Source of the DNA: Sphingobacterium tabacisoli
GTDB taxonomy: Bacteria; Bacteroidota; Bacteroidia; Sphingobacteriales; Sphingobacteriaceae
DNA length: 64,000 bases
NCBI RefSeq assembly: GCF_017908035.1
Contig: NZ_JAEQMU010000004.1
Coordinates: 124,001-188,000, forward strand
Direction of reading: 5' to 3'
The translations under genes were made by a program, and so were the position numbers. A model generated the notes under the pieces. That model was not told where the DNA came from and did not search any database. It saw nothing but the letters and a program-made list of their open reading frames with translations. Shown one piece after another: positions 36,883-45,367 of the stretch (its first letter is position 1; each line of letters starts with the position of its first letter).

Positions 36883-38526
36883 TTATTCCCAACCTGGATT
36901 TTGTGTTAACTTGTTCCCTGGCTTGATCATTTCCGTCAATGGAATCGGGTACAAATAATGCTTGTTCAAAAATATCCGCTGTTTCGCTATATTTTTGATC
37001 GTATAAGTCTTAACGTTGGTTGTAGGATTACGTACAATCTCCATCTTCTTGATGGGATTGGTTGTTGTGCTGAACAGCTGCGTTGCCAATTTCCAACGTT
37101 TTACATCGTGAAATCGGAAGTCTTCAAATGCCAACTCTATACGTCTTTCCTGGCGGATCGCCTCACGCATCTCGTCCTTGGATAAACCTCCCCTTAGATC
37201 TGGCATCTGTGCACGACTCCGCACTTTGTTGATTGCCTCATAAACTGTAGCATCCGGTCCCGCACTTTCATTCTGCGCTTCAGCATAGTTTAATAAGACC
37301 TCCGCATAACGCGCTAAGATCCAGTTTTGTGAAGAACGTACATTTGCGTCCGCAAACTGAATACTTTCGTCCGTAAATTTCTTTAGATAATACCCTGTAT
37401 TACTGACCCAACCACCGACCATACCTCCAGAAAGTGTCAGATCCAGTCCCCCATTATAGAGTTGCATGGCCCGGCCTCGAAAACTAGCCCCATCGTACAA
37501 AACAGTCGCTGCAAAGCGTGGATCACGACCTACGTACGGATTGTTCGGGTCATATCCCGAATTCGGATCACTGATTGACAAACCTGTCGCCTGCATCTGA
37601 TAAGCATCCACTAGATTCTGGGTAGGTAGCGTCCCTCCACGTCCGCCAAATGCGGGCGGTTGATTATTCGAGTCAAACAGATGTCCTCGCTCTGACCTGT
37701 TTTCGTTATGCTGAACGGAGAGAATTATCTCCGTATTCATCTTATTTTTACTCGAAAATACAGCAGCGTAATCCACTGGTAAATTATAAATTCCTAAATC
37801 CATAATATCCTGAGAGGTTATGGCAGCATCTGCCCAACGCTCGGCTATCATTTCGACACGGGCTTTGTAAACTAATGCGGCCCCTTTGGTAATTCTTCCC
37901 CAATCGGAAGCGGCATAACTCTTTGGTAATACCTTGGCTACCTCCTGAAACTCCTGAATTAAAAAATCCTGAAAAGCCGTAAGTGACGCACGCTCTACAA
38001 ATGCCTCCTCATCAATCGATTCCTGTGCAGTGGTAATAATGGGTAATGGCCCAAACCATTGCATCATGTCATAGTAATAGTATGCCCTCAAAAAACGAAC
38101 TTCCGCCTTCATACGCTGATTCAGTTCCTGATTACCGGGGACCTGATCAACTTTCTGGATGAACTCATTCGCTCTACGGATAAAAGTCCAACGGTCAGAA
38201 GTCCACATTCCATTCAAAGGCGAATTACTGGCATCATAATTACCCAACCAATAGGCATTAAACGCAGCACCGTTCACCTCGGCATCATCCGTCAGATTGG
38301 ACAATAAATTACCATTGAATACACTCGCACTATAGTGCGGCAACGAAAAACCGGAGCTTAGTTTGGAATAAAAATTGGCCGTATATACCAATACCATATC
38401 CTGATTTTGCCACATCAGAACATCAGTCACCTGATCTGGCGGTGTAATATCCAAAATACTATTACAACTGCTCAGGCTCAAGCCTATAGACAATAACCCG
38501 ATATATTTTATTTTTCTTAAATTCAT
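36883..38526 (-). CDS. SusD/RagB-family lipoprotein, locus 3
   Basis: A 547-residue SusD homologue, lipoprotein signal ending LSLSSC (Cys21), then the NSILDITPPD start common to the family. The helical core includes RFLRAYYYYDMMQWFG and GAALVYKARVEM, and the C-terminus has LYPIPLTEMIKPG with NPGWE as the last residues, both standard. It partners the SusC encoded 18 bp upstream. At 547 residues it is nearer the usual RagB length than the SusD proteins of loci 1 and 2. Confidence 0.9.
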   Translation of the reverse strand: MNLRKIKYIGLLSIGLSLSSCNSILDITPPDQVTDVLMWQNQDMVLVYTANFYSKLSSGFSLPHYSASVFNGNLLSNLTDDAEVNGAAFNAYWLGNYDASNSPLNGMWTSDRWTFIRRANEFIQKVDQVPGNQELNQRMKAEVRFLRAYYYYDMMQWFGPLPIITTAQESIDEEAFVERASLTAFQDFLIQEFQEVAKVLPKSYAASDWGRITKGAALVYKARVEMIAERWADAAITSQDIMDLGIYNLPVDYAAVFSSKNKMNTEIILSVQHNENRSERGHLFDSNNQPPAFGGRGGTLPTQNLVDAYQMQATGLSISDPNSGYDPNNPYVGRDPRFAATVLYDGASFRGRAMQLYNGGLDLTLSGGMVGGWVSNTGYYLKKFTDESIQFADANVRSSQNWILARYAEVLLNYAEAQNESAGPDATVYEAINKVRSRAQMPDLRGGLSKDEMREAIRQERRIELAFEDFRFHDVKRWKLATQLFSTTTNPIKKMEIVRNPTTNVKTYTIKNIAKQRIFLNKHYLYPIPLTEMIKPGNKLTQNPGWE

Positions 38527-38544
38527 TTCTCGTCTTCTTTCGTA

Positions 38545-41500
38545 TTAAAAGGATAAACTAACACCAAAACCTATATTCTTTTGTGTGGGATAAAACGCTC
38601 CATTAGTGCCACCATTGCCAACATTGGGTGTTTCAGGATCTATTCCCCCCTCTACCGTAGTCCAGGTAAAGAGATTCGACGCCTGCACATATACCCGCAT
38701 GGTGCGTAAATGAGCTGATTTCAAGAAGTCGGCGGGGACTTGATAGGATAGCCTTAAATCCCGCAAGCGAACAAAGTCATCTTTCTCAAGATTGTTGTCA
38801 TTTCGTCTACTATTATTGGTTGATCTGCCCTGCCTTGGATATCGAGCCCCTTCATTGCCTAGTCTCCAGGTATTCTCATACATATAAGCCCAGGTTGAGG
38901 TATTGCTATATTGAATATAACCTCCTAAACCCGCGTTGAAAAATGCCGTCAACATGAAATTTTTATAGTGAACATCAAATCCCAAACCTAAGTTATAGGG
39001 AGGAAAGCCGTAATTGTTATGCCAGTATTGATCTTCGGCAGTCAATTTTCCATCTCCATTGAGATCATTAAATTTTAAGTCTCCCGGTTTTATGGTTTTG
39101 TTTTTCATACCGTCCTGATCAACATGCCAGGCATCAATATCAGCCTGGTTCTGGAATAATCCCGCACTTTGATACACCAAGATATTATTAACGGAGCGCC
39201 CTTCCATTCGCTGATAATCGGGCAATTCGGAAGTTCCTTGGTCAACATAAACCGAGCGTACAAACGTAAAGTTTCCGTTGATCCCCAATTTCCAATCCGC
39301 ATTGAACTGATGCTTGCTGGATATATTGAAGTCTATCCCCCGGTCACGCATCTTCGCAAAGTTTTGTATCGGTGCTCCAATACCAAATGTCTGTGGTAGT
39401 GTTACAGCTTTACTCAGCAGGATATCATAGCGGTTTTTTTGAAATACATCAACGACAAACCCAAGCTTTCCATTCCACAATGTAGCCTCTAAACCGATAT
39501 TCTCCTGTCTATTCTTTGCCCAGGTGATACCGCGGTTGGGCATAGTACCGTTAGCTAAAAAGAAGGTAGGAGCAAAGGCAGTCCCAAACATATAAGCACT
39601 GGGATATTGATTACCGGTGTTAGCCACACGATAGGTATAATAGTAAGAGTTAGCACCTATGCCATCATCTCCTGTAAGCCCTATGGAAGCTCTTAGCTTT
39701 AACGCATTGACCGTACCACGTAAGGGTTCGAAGAATTCTTCTTTGGATATATTCCAGGCTGCTGATGCTCCAGGGAAGAAACCCCAACGATTACCAGGTG
39801 CGAAAATTGTAGATCCATCAAACCGAAAACTTCCCTCTAAAAAGTAACGCTCATCGTAGTTATAGTTAACACGTCCCACATAGCCTAAACGTGCCGACTG
39901 TGTACGTTTACCTGAAGTAACTTCCCCTGCCGTCGATCCAATATCGATGATATCCAATCCGGGAGCAATCAGGTTAATACGTTTATCCGTATTCGCATCA
40001 AAAGAAGATTCGGTAACGGTGAAAAGTCCCAATAAATCTACCCCATGAACACCAAACTTACGCTTATAGGTAACCCCTAAGTCTGCGGTATAAGTATTCC
40101 CATCATTTACTTGATCTTCAACCGAAGGCTTACCTGCTCCTGATACCAATCTGGTTCCTGTTGGTGAAGATGGATCCCATTGGTATAAAGGTACGGGGAC
40201 AATATAATCTTTGACACGAGAGAAGCTCTTGTCCACAGCTATATTCCCATAAGCTGAAAGTCCAGGGACAGCCTTACTTTCCCAAGTTAATTTCCCCACC
40301 ATGGTAATAAAATTGTCTTTGGTGTACCTATATCCTGCCCGATCAGAAATATCAGCCATTGGGTTTCGCCCTCCCCCTGTACCGACTCCAAAAGTACCAT
40401 CATGCATATAAATCGGAGTCAATGGCGAAGAGTTTAATGCCGAAGAGAGGACACCAGATCCCCTGACATCTTGCTTGCCCCCACGATAACCGATATTAAC
40501 CTGCGCTTTGAGTTGATCACTGAGCTTAAAATCTAAATTAGACTGCAAGGTATATCTCCTATATCCATTGCCCGCATACATACCATCCTGATCCGTAAAA
40601 GATCCCGAAACAAAATAACGTACAGCTTCAGTTCCGCCATTGATATTCATACTATGACTGTGTACTAGCGAAGAAGAATTCGTCAACAGGTCGATCCAAT
40701 TGGTATTTGCAAAACGATAGGGAGCATATTGATTTCGGATGGTATCCAGTATCGCTGGAGAATAAGGGGCTACAAGACCATCGTTAATTGCCGCTTCATT
40801 CTGTGATAGCGCATACGTATAGCCATCCAACATTTCAATCATCCTTCCCGGTCTGCTCCATGTTGTATTATTCACATAGTTAAAACTTGGTTTCCCTATC
40901 TTACCGCGCTTTGTGGTAATAATAATCACTCCATTCGCAGCCCTTGATCCATACACTGCTCCGGCAGCATTATCTTTTAATACCGAAATACTTTCTACCT
41001 CGTTAGGATCTAGCTCTTGTAGGTTAAATTGCGACCCCGAATTTTGATCCCGAGGTACACCATCGATAACAAGTAACGGCGGTTGTGTATAAGAGGTAGT
41101 ACGAACCATCAGTGTAGCATTATCTGATCCTGGCACACCGGAGCTGCTACGGGAAACCACACCTGGAAGACGCCCAGAAAACACCTGCGAGATATTGGTC
41201 GTAGGCATCTGTGTAATTTCTTCTGTCGTAATTGTAGAAACCGCTGTGGTTAGATTTTCTTTTTTCGCTGTCCCGTAGCCAATAACGACCATCTCCTCGA
41301 GTTCCTGATTTTGAAGCGTTAGGGTAATTTTATTTTCTACATCTGGCAAAAGCGTAGCTATCTTACCCACATACCCCACCATAGAAACACTGGCTTTCAG
41401 ATTCTCCGTTCCCGGAATCAAAAAATAACCATTCTGATCACTCTGAAACTGATTCTCTACATTCGCAACGCGAATAGTAACCCCCGGCAACCCTAAGCCT

Positions 41501-41913
41501 TTTTCATCAAGGACACGTCCTTTGATATACTGCTGCTGTTGCTGTACACGTGATGCTGCCCGGCGCTTAAAGACAATCGTGCGATCGGCAAGAGTATAAG
41601 TAATTGGCTGCTCGATACAACAGCTCTCCAGAACTTCTTTTAATGGTCTGTCTTTAACATCAATATTGACTGGCTTAAAGGATTTGGCCAAATCTGGGGA
41701 ATAGGCAAAATCATATCCCGTCTGTTTACGAAGCTCTCTTATAACTTCTTCTAGGCTAGCATTCTTGAACTTGAGGCTCACCTGCTGTGCACTCAGTCCG
41801 AAGGAGCTTGCCATCAATACGCCCATAACAACAGGTTTAATGCATTTTCTAGCACTGAAGGTGCTAAAAATACGATTTCCCATCTTTTTTTCAGTATCCG
41901 ATTTAGGTTGCAT
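38545..41913 (-). CDS. SusC/RagA-family TonB-linked receptor with STN domain, locus 3
   Basis: A 1122-residue receptor: signal (to about residue 42), STN domain (about 46-118, containing a vicinal Cys98-Cys99), carboxypeptidase-regulatory-like domain (about 128-210), plug (about 212-340, with EEMVVIGYGTAKKENLT, a sequence typical of SusC) and barrel ending FGVSLSF. The STN domain fits its place behind a fecR/sigma pair. With the SusD and peptidase of this operon it probably imports oligopeptides, an inference from context. Met11 is an alternative start. Confidence 0.91.
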   Translation of the reverse strand: MQPKSDTEKKMGNRIFSTFSARKCIKPVVMGVLMASSFGLSAQQVSLKFKNASLEEVIRELRKQTGYDFAYSPDLAKSFKPVNIDVKDRPLKEVLESCCIEQPITYTLADRTIVFKRRAASRVQQQQQYIKGRVLDEKGLGLPGVTIRVANVENQFQSDQNGYFLIPGTENLKASVSMVGYVGKIATLLPDVENKITLTLQNQELEEMVVIGYGTAKKENLTTAVSTITTEEITQMPTTNISQVFSGRLPGVVSRSSSGVPGSDNATLMVRTTSYTQPPLLVIDGVPRDQNSGSQFNLQELDPNEVESISVLKDNAAGAVYGSRAANGVIIITTKRGKIGKPSFNYVNNTTWSRPGRMIEMLDGYTYALSQNEAAINDGLVAPYSPAILDTIRNQYAPYRFANTNWIDLLTNSSSLVHSHSMNINGGTEAVRYFVSGSFTDQDGMYAGNGYRRYTLQSNLDFKLSDQLKAQVNIGYRGGKQDVRGSGVLSSALNSSPLTPIYMHDGTFGVGTGGGRNPMADISDRAGYRYTKDNFITMVGKLTWESKAVPGLSAYGNIAVDKSFSRVKDYIVPVPLYQWDPSSPTGTRLVSGAGKPSVEDQVNDGNTYTADLGVTYKRKFGVHGVDLLGLFTVTESSFDANTDKRINLIAPGLDIIDIGSTAGEVTSGKRTQSARLGYVGRVNYNYDERYFLEGSFRFDGSTIFAPGNRWGFFPGASAAWNISKEEFFEPLRGTVNALKLRASIGLTGDDGIGANSYYYTYRVANTGNQYPSAYMFGTAFAPTFFLANGTMPNRGITWAKNRQENIGLEATLWNGKLGFVVDVFQKNRYDILLSKAVTLPQTFGIGAPIQNFAKMRDRGIDFNISSKHQFNADWKLGINGNFTFVRSVYVDQGTSELPDYQRMEGRSVNNILVYQSAGLFQNQADIDAWHVDQDGMKNKTIKPGDLKFNDLNGDGKLTAEDQYWHNNYGFPPYNLGLGFDVHYKNFMLTAFFNAGLGGYIQYSNTSTWAYMYENTWRLGNEGARYPRQGRSTNNSRRNDNNLEKDDFVRLRDLRLSYQVPADFLKSAHLRTMRVYVQASNLFTWTTVEGGIDPETPNVGNGGTNGAFYPTQKNIGFGVSLSF

Positions 41914-41960
41914 ATTAAAAATTGTAAATAGTTTCTTTTCTATAATTAAGGTTGGTTTTC

Positions 41961-43133
41961 TTATTTGGTTAGGTATACCTTATTGCCTTGAATACGATAA
42001 TTGATCCCGATACTTTCATACAAAATCTTCAACATAGCATTCAATGGCTTATCACGAGAGACCTGCAATGTGATATACTGAGCCCTGGCTTCTTCACTAC
42101 ATTCAATCTGTACGCCATACCACCGCTCTAGAATCGGAATCAAGCTACCTAGACGCTTGCCATGCAAATAAAAATCACCCTCTTTCCAAGCGACATACTC
42201 TTGGACATCTACCGAACGGACCTGAATCGCATCGTCGACAATAGCCTGTTGGCCAGGTGCAAGGACGCGCTGCGCTCCATTTCGAATTATTTTCACTTTC
42301 CCTTCGACCAATGTCGTACGATAGGACGCTTGTCCACTATAAGCCTCCACATTGAACTGTGTACCCAATACCTCTACTTCATGTCCTCTGGAGCGGACAA
42401 TAAAAGACTTGGCTATATGATGCTGGTATTTTTTACTGACTTCAAAATAAGCTTCTCCATTCAGCTCAACTGTCCTTTCGGTAGTACCTTTGAAAGTAGA
42501 GGGAAAACGTAAAGACGAAGCAGCATTGAGCCATACTTTGGTTCCATCTTCCAACTCTATCTGATAGTGTCCACCCTGAGGAACAGTGATGGTCTGCCAT
42601 GTGACAGCAGATCCCGACTCACCTACGTCGGCTATAGATTCGCCATTCTCATACGCAATACCTGATGTCTGCACCTTGATCCCACCATGATGGTCATCTA
42701 GATTTACAAGCGTACCATCATCTAAGGATAGGGTAGCCACGTTTCCTTTGGAGTGGATCTGTATTTCCAAGGGTTCGACCTGCTGCTGGGTCAATTGCTG
42801 TGGAGCAGGAAGTCTAAACCAATAAAACGCAAACCCGGCGACAAGTAACACAGAAGCAGCAACAGCTCCCCAATAGAGTCGCAAGCGTCTACTCGGCGCC
42901 ACAGTAACTTCCTCTGCTGGTTGTTCGATGATACCAAAGAGGATCTGGTCCCTAAGCGCTGGGCGCAAAGCGATTTCATCTTGTTCCTCTTCGAAGGACT
43001 TGCCTATCAACTCACGAACTACCTCTGCAGTAGACTCTTCGTTCATCAGCTGAAAAAGCTCACGCTTTTCGGCTTTGGAACAAGTTTGATTGATATAGCA
43101 TATCCACAGATATTCTATCCTATCTCTATCCAT
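41961..43133 (-). CDS. FecR-family anti-sigma factor, locus 3
   Basis: A 390-residue single-pass protein: cytoplasmic part (1-82), membrane helix (about 86-107), FecR domain (about 180-285: VPQGGHYQI, DGTKVWLNA, GEAYFEV, LVEGKV) and DUF4974 domain (about 315-388). It lies 111 bp behind its sigma factor gene and 47 bp ahead of susC, so no long leader separates it from the receptor gene, unlike in loci 1 and 2. It should keep the sigma factor inactive until the receptor binds ligand. Confidence 0.9.
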   Translation of the reverse strand: MDRDRIEYLWICYINQTCSKAEKRELFQLMNEESTAEVVRELIGKSFEEEQDEIALRPALRDQILFGIIEQPAEEVTVAPSRRLRLYWGAVAASVLLVAGFAFYWFRLPAPQQLTQQQVEPLEIQIHSKGNVATLSLDDGTLVNLDDHHGGIKVQTSGIAYENGESIADVGESGSAVTWQTITVPQGGHYQIELEDGTKVWLNAASSLRFPSTFKGTTERTVELNGEAYFEVSKKYQHHIAKSFIVRSRGHEVEVLGTQFNVEAYSGQASYRTTLVEGKVKIIRNGAQRVLAPGQQAIVDDAIQVRSVDVQEYVAWKEGDFYLHGKRLGSLIPILERWYGVQIECSEEARAQYITLQVSRDKPLNAMLKILYESIGINYRIQGNKVYLTK

Positions 43134-43244
43134 AATTTGTTTTATGAAAATGGTAAAGTAGTAGACTGACGTACTTCATACTACCGCTTCGATACTGAAG
43201 ACTTTGAAAAAAACAGGTCGGGTAGGTTTTTATTTAACTTTTTT

Positions 43245-43826
43245 TTATCTAATCAATAGAATGACTAAATAAGCTGGGAAACCGCTATTTATCAACACCA
43301 TTCGCAGCTGTCTCAAGCTCTCTTTCATATGAAAATGAACTGTATGAGTCGATATATCCAGTTGTTCTGCCGCTTGTTGATAACTCATTCCTTCTATACG
43401 ACACAATTGATAAACTTCTCGCTGTTTTGGGGTAAGGTGAGCCAAGGCCTGTTCAAGTACATGCTGTCCTTCTTTCGCATGGATACCCTCCTCCATACTA
43501 TGGTCGACAAAATATTTATCATCTTCCCATTCTTCCAACTCTAGAAAATGTATTGCTTGAGACTTGAGCATATCGAAGGCCACATTCCGCGCTGTACGTA
43601 TAAGGTAACCCTCCAACTGTTCGACCTCGAGCAACCTCGAGCGAAATTTCCAGATACGCAGGAATACTTCCTGTACCACCTCCTGCGCAAGGTTCTCCGA
43701 CCGCGTCAGTTTAAGTGCAAACGCATTTACCTTAGGGCTAAAAAAATCAAATAGGGATGTAAAAGCCTGCTCATCTCCGGCAGCCAAAAGCTGAGTAAAC
43801 TCCTGATTGAATGTAGGCTTTAACAT
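43245..43826 (-). CDS. ECF RNA polymerase sigma factor (FecI-like), locus 3
   Basis: A 193-residue ECF sigma factor with region 2 at about residues 20-90 (LAQEVVQEVFLRIWKFR, GYLIRTARNVAFD) and region 4 at about 125-178 (LTPKQREVYQLCRIEGMS, DISTHTVHFHM). The tail GFPAYLVILLIR is short and hydrophobic. It is the first gene of locus 3, with a TATCTTTG -7 box 23 bp before its ATG and two inverted repeats further upstream. It presumably drives the receptor operon when released by FecR. Confidence 0.88.
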   Translation of the reverse strand: MLKPTFNQEFTQLLAAGDEQAFTSLFDFFSPKVNAFALKLTRSENLAQEVVQEVFLRIWKFRSRLLEVEQLEGYLIRTARNVAFDMLKSQAIHFLELEEWEDDKYFVDHSMEEGIHAKEGQHVLEQALAHLTPKQREVYQLCRIEGMSYQQAAEQLDISTHTVHFHMKESLRQLRMVLINSGFPAYLVILLIR

Positions 43827-43848
43827 GTATATGATTCTTATTGGGAGG

Positions 43849-43856
43849 CAAAGATA
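43849..43856 (-). promoter_or_regulatory. -7 box (TATCTTTG) of the locus 3 sigma gene
   Basis: Minus strand TATCTTTG followed by CC matches the Bacteroidota -7 consensus and predicts a start near 43843, a 17-nt leader. The T run of the upstream hairpin (43863-43887) runs straight into this box, so the end of one transcript and the start of the next are packed together. Confidence 0.5.
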
Positions 43857-43887
43857 AAAAACTGAACAAGCATTGCATGCTTGTTCA
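43856..43887 (-). terminator. Perfect 11-bp hairpin plus T run just upstream of the locus 3 sigma promoter
   Basis: TGAACAAGCAT (43863-43873) and ATGCTTGTTCA (43877-43887) are perfect inverted repeats with a three-base loop. In the minus direction GTTTTTT follows. It would end transcripts coming from the oxidoreductase/DUF2480 operon, or work as an attenuator if a promoter lies further upstream (43911-43918). Confidence 0.5.
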
Positions 43888-43892
43888 ATCGA

Positions 43893-43919
43893 GTAAATTT
43901 GTTCAGGTCACAAATTTAC
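43893..43919. promoter_or_regulatory. Inverted repeat GTAAATTTG-9-CAAATTTAC with two outward -7-like boxes
   Basis: GTAAATTTG (43893-43901) and CAAATTTAC (43911-43919) are a perfect 9-bp inverted repeat with a 9-bp spacer. Each arm contains TAAATTTG, a TAnnTTTG match, one on each strand. It could be an operator, or a pair of promoters, upstream of the locus 3 sigma gene. Confidence 0.4.
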
Positions 43920-43974
43920 AATCCGATAACAGAAGGAGGCTATCCACTCCGCTAGATGAAATGTAACTATGATA

Positions 43975-44000
43975 CCCCTTGCCGTTGAGAAGGCAAGGGG
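43975..44000 (-). terminator. GC-rich hairpin behind the NAD(P)H oxidoreductase gene
   Basis: CCCCTTGCC (43975-43983) and GGCAAGGGG (43992-44000) make a perfect 9-bp stem with an 8-base loop, 7 bp after the oxidoreductase stop. No T run follows in the minus direction, so it may act together with the second hairpin at 43856-43887. Confidence 0.5.
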
Positions 44001-44007
44001 ATATTAA

Positions 44008-44553
44008 TTACTTATTAAAAGGAGAATGTAGCATGAGCTTGACCATCTTGTCAATTCTTTCCGTATACTCTTCCGTCAATTCCCGATTGGCTGTAAACAA
44101 CTGTTTACGCTGCATCGGTAAGCTATAAGGTAATGTCCAGCCACGCAATGATTTGGCCACATCATCCATCCCATTAATCCCTTGCATCGCCTGTACCCCG
44201 TCAGCCCAACAGACAAGACCAATCAATTTGCCTGTCAAATAAGGCGCTTGTAATTTTGCACTGCACTCTAACCAATCGAGACAGTTTTTCATTACCCCGG
44301 TCATTCCTCCATGATAAAGAGGAGTGAGCCATACATGTAAATCAGCCTCTCTAAACATGATATTCATACGATCTACAGCATTGGGCACTTTATTGAGCGT
44401 TGTATCAAACAAGGGAACCCCAGAATCTGTAACTCTAAAAACATCGACAGAAGCATTTTCCGCCAGAAACTTTTCCTCAAAATACTTTGTTATTATTTCG
44501 GAAGTAGCTCCTTCTCTTCGGTCCAGCGAACCGTTAAACAATAATACCTTCAT
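44008..44553 (-). CDS. NAD(P)H-dependent FMN reductase/flavodoxin-fold oxidoreductase
   Basis: A 181-residue flavodoxin-fold protein. The N-terminal strand and phosphate loop read VLLFNGSLDRREGATSEI, and the second flavin contact is TPLYHGGMTGVMKNCLDWLE (about residues 73-92), both typical of the NADPH-dependent FMN reductase family. It should transfer electrons from NAD(P)H to FMN or to small quinone- or azo-type acceptors in the cytoplasm. The ATG at 44553 is chosen since it starts at the first strand; it lies 4 bp after the DUF2480 stop, so the two genes are cotranscribed. The 15 upstream in-frame residues would overlap that gene. Confidence 0.8.
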   Translation of the reverse strand: MKVLLFNGSLDRREGATSEIITKYFEEKFLAENASVDVFRVTDSGVPLFDTTLNKVPNAVDRMNIMFREADLHVWLTPLYHGGMTGVMKNCLDWLECSAKLQAPYLTGKLIGLVCWADGVQAMQGINGMDDVAKSLRGWTLPYSLPMQRKQLFTANRELTEEYTERIDKMVKLMLHSPFNK

Positions 44554-44557
44554 AAAT

Positions 44558-45058
44558 CTATCTTTTAAAAATAACTTTAGGCATACCCGCCTCACCATAC
44601 ATCAACGTCGCGACTACTGGGCGCAACTTATCTACGACCACCATAAAAAGATCCGGATCAATTTTAGGATTGGCCTTTACAACGACCTTGGCTCCTTCCA
44701 AATGTGTAAATTCGGCCCGTACAAGCTCCTCTCGCCACAAGAGGTTCTTGACTTCATCCACTGTTCTATAGTCTACCCGTTTGGCAATACCATGTAACTT
44801 ATCTGCCAGCATAAAATAAACCCAGGTCGGAATGATGGTATCTTCGCTGCAACCGATAGCAACTACCCTATCGGACAAAGCAGCCCAATCATACCGGGAC
44901 AATTCTTCTTTAAACTCCTTTTCCTTTATGATAAGCCCCATAAACAGAAAGTCCTTGATGTCAAGAAAAAAAACTTCCTCCTGTGGCTCGTAATCCATCA
45001 GATCGACGGTTATAATACCGGATGCATGCACCTTGTTAAAAAAAACTTCTTCTTCCAT
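44558..45058 (-). CDS. DUF2480 family protein
   Basis: A 166-residue soluble protein that matches the Bacteroidota-specific DUF2480 family: it starts EEEVFFNKVHASGIITVDL, has a DIKDFLFMGLIIKEK segment and a conserved GCSEDTIIPTWVYFML centre, and ends GMPKVIFKR. No catalytic motif or membrane segment was seen, and its role is unknown. In many Bacteroidota genomes it lies near Fe-S cluster (SUF) genes; here the divergent neighbour is a SufR-like regulator, which fits that association (from recall). It heads a two-gene operon with the oxidoreductase. Confidence 0.8.
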   Translation of the reverse strand: MEEEVFFNKVHASGIITVDLMDYEPQEEVFFLDIKDFLFMGLIIKEKEFKEELSRYDWAALSDRVVAIGCSEDTIIPTWVYFMLADKLHGIAKRVDYRTVDEVKNLLWREELVRAEFTHLEGAKVVVKANPKIDPDLFMVVVDKLRPVVATLMYGEAGMPKVIFKR

Positions 45059-45112
45059 ATCCTACTTTTTAAAATACACAAATTAACTGGAGATCTACCA
45101 GCTCAATGTGAA

Positions 45113-45126
45113 GGGTTTACAAACCC
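45113..45126. promoter_or_regulatory. Palindrome GGGTTT-AC-AAACCC in the divergent control region
   Basis: A perfect 6-2-6 inverted repeat lies 55 bp upstream of the DUF2480 start and 242 bp upstream of the SufR-like gene. Its symmetry and position suit a dimeric regulator binding site; the divergent helix-turn-helix regulator is the obvious candidate. No promoter box could be tied to it firmly. Confidence 0.35.
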
Positions 45127-45203
45127 AATATTACCTGTACAATGTAACAGTCGTAATGAATAAAATTAAAGAAACTTCGATAATCCATATTGCAAAAATG
45201 AGA

Positions 45204-45251
45204 AATGCGGATTAATAAAACAAGTTAAAACTTGTTTTATTAATCCGCATT
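45204..45251. repeat. Perfect 22-bp inverted repeat with 4-nt loop in a divergent intergenic region
   Basis: Positions 45204-45225 and 45230-45251 are exact reverse complements around TAAA. The arms begin AATGCGGATTAATAAAACAA. It lies between the start sites of two divergent genes, so it is not downstream of either and is not an ordinary terminator. It could be a cruciform or operator, a leader RNA hairpin, or the remnant of a lost gene or mobile element. Confidence 0.7.
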
Positions 45252-45334
45252 AAAAAACGACCGAAGAGAGTTGATGGAGCCCCTGCAATATAATGTCAAA
45301 TCAATAGAACAAACACTTTCAGAAAAAATAGGAT

Positions 45335-45342
45335 TATCTTTG
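45335..45342 (+). promoter_or_regulatory. -7 box (TATCTTTG) of the SufR-like regulator gene
   Basis: TATCTTTG followed by CGCC matches TAnnTTTG and predicts a start near 45348, about 20 nt before the ATG at 45368. The large inverted repeat ends 84 bp upstream, so it is outside this transcript but within reach as a regulatory site. Confidence 0.5.
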
Positions 45343-45367
45343 CGCCAGAACATAACAAACTGTACGA

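Noticed and set aside
45204-45251. Long palindrome as an IS end or CRISPR-like repeat
   Set aside because: Single copy in the window, no transposase, no target duplication seen (flanking bases differ), no spacer pattern. Mobile origin remains unproven.
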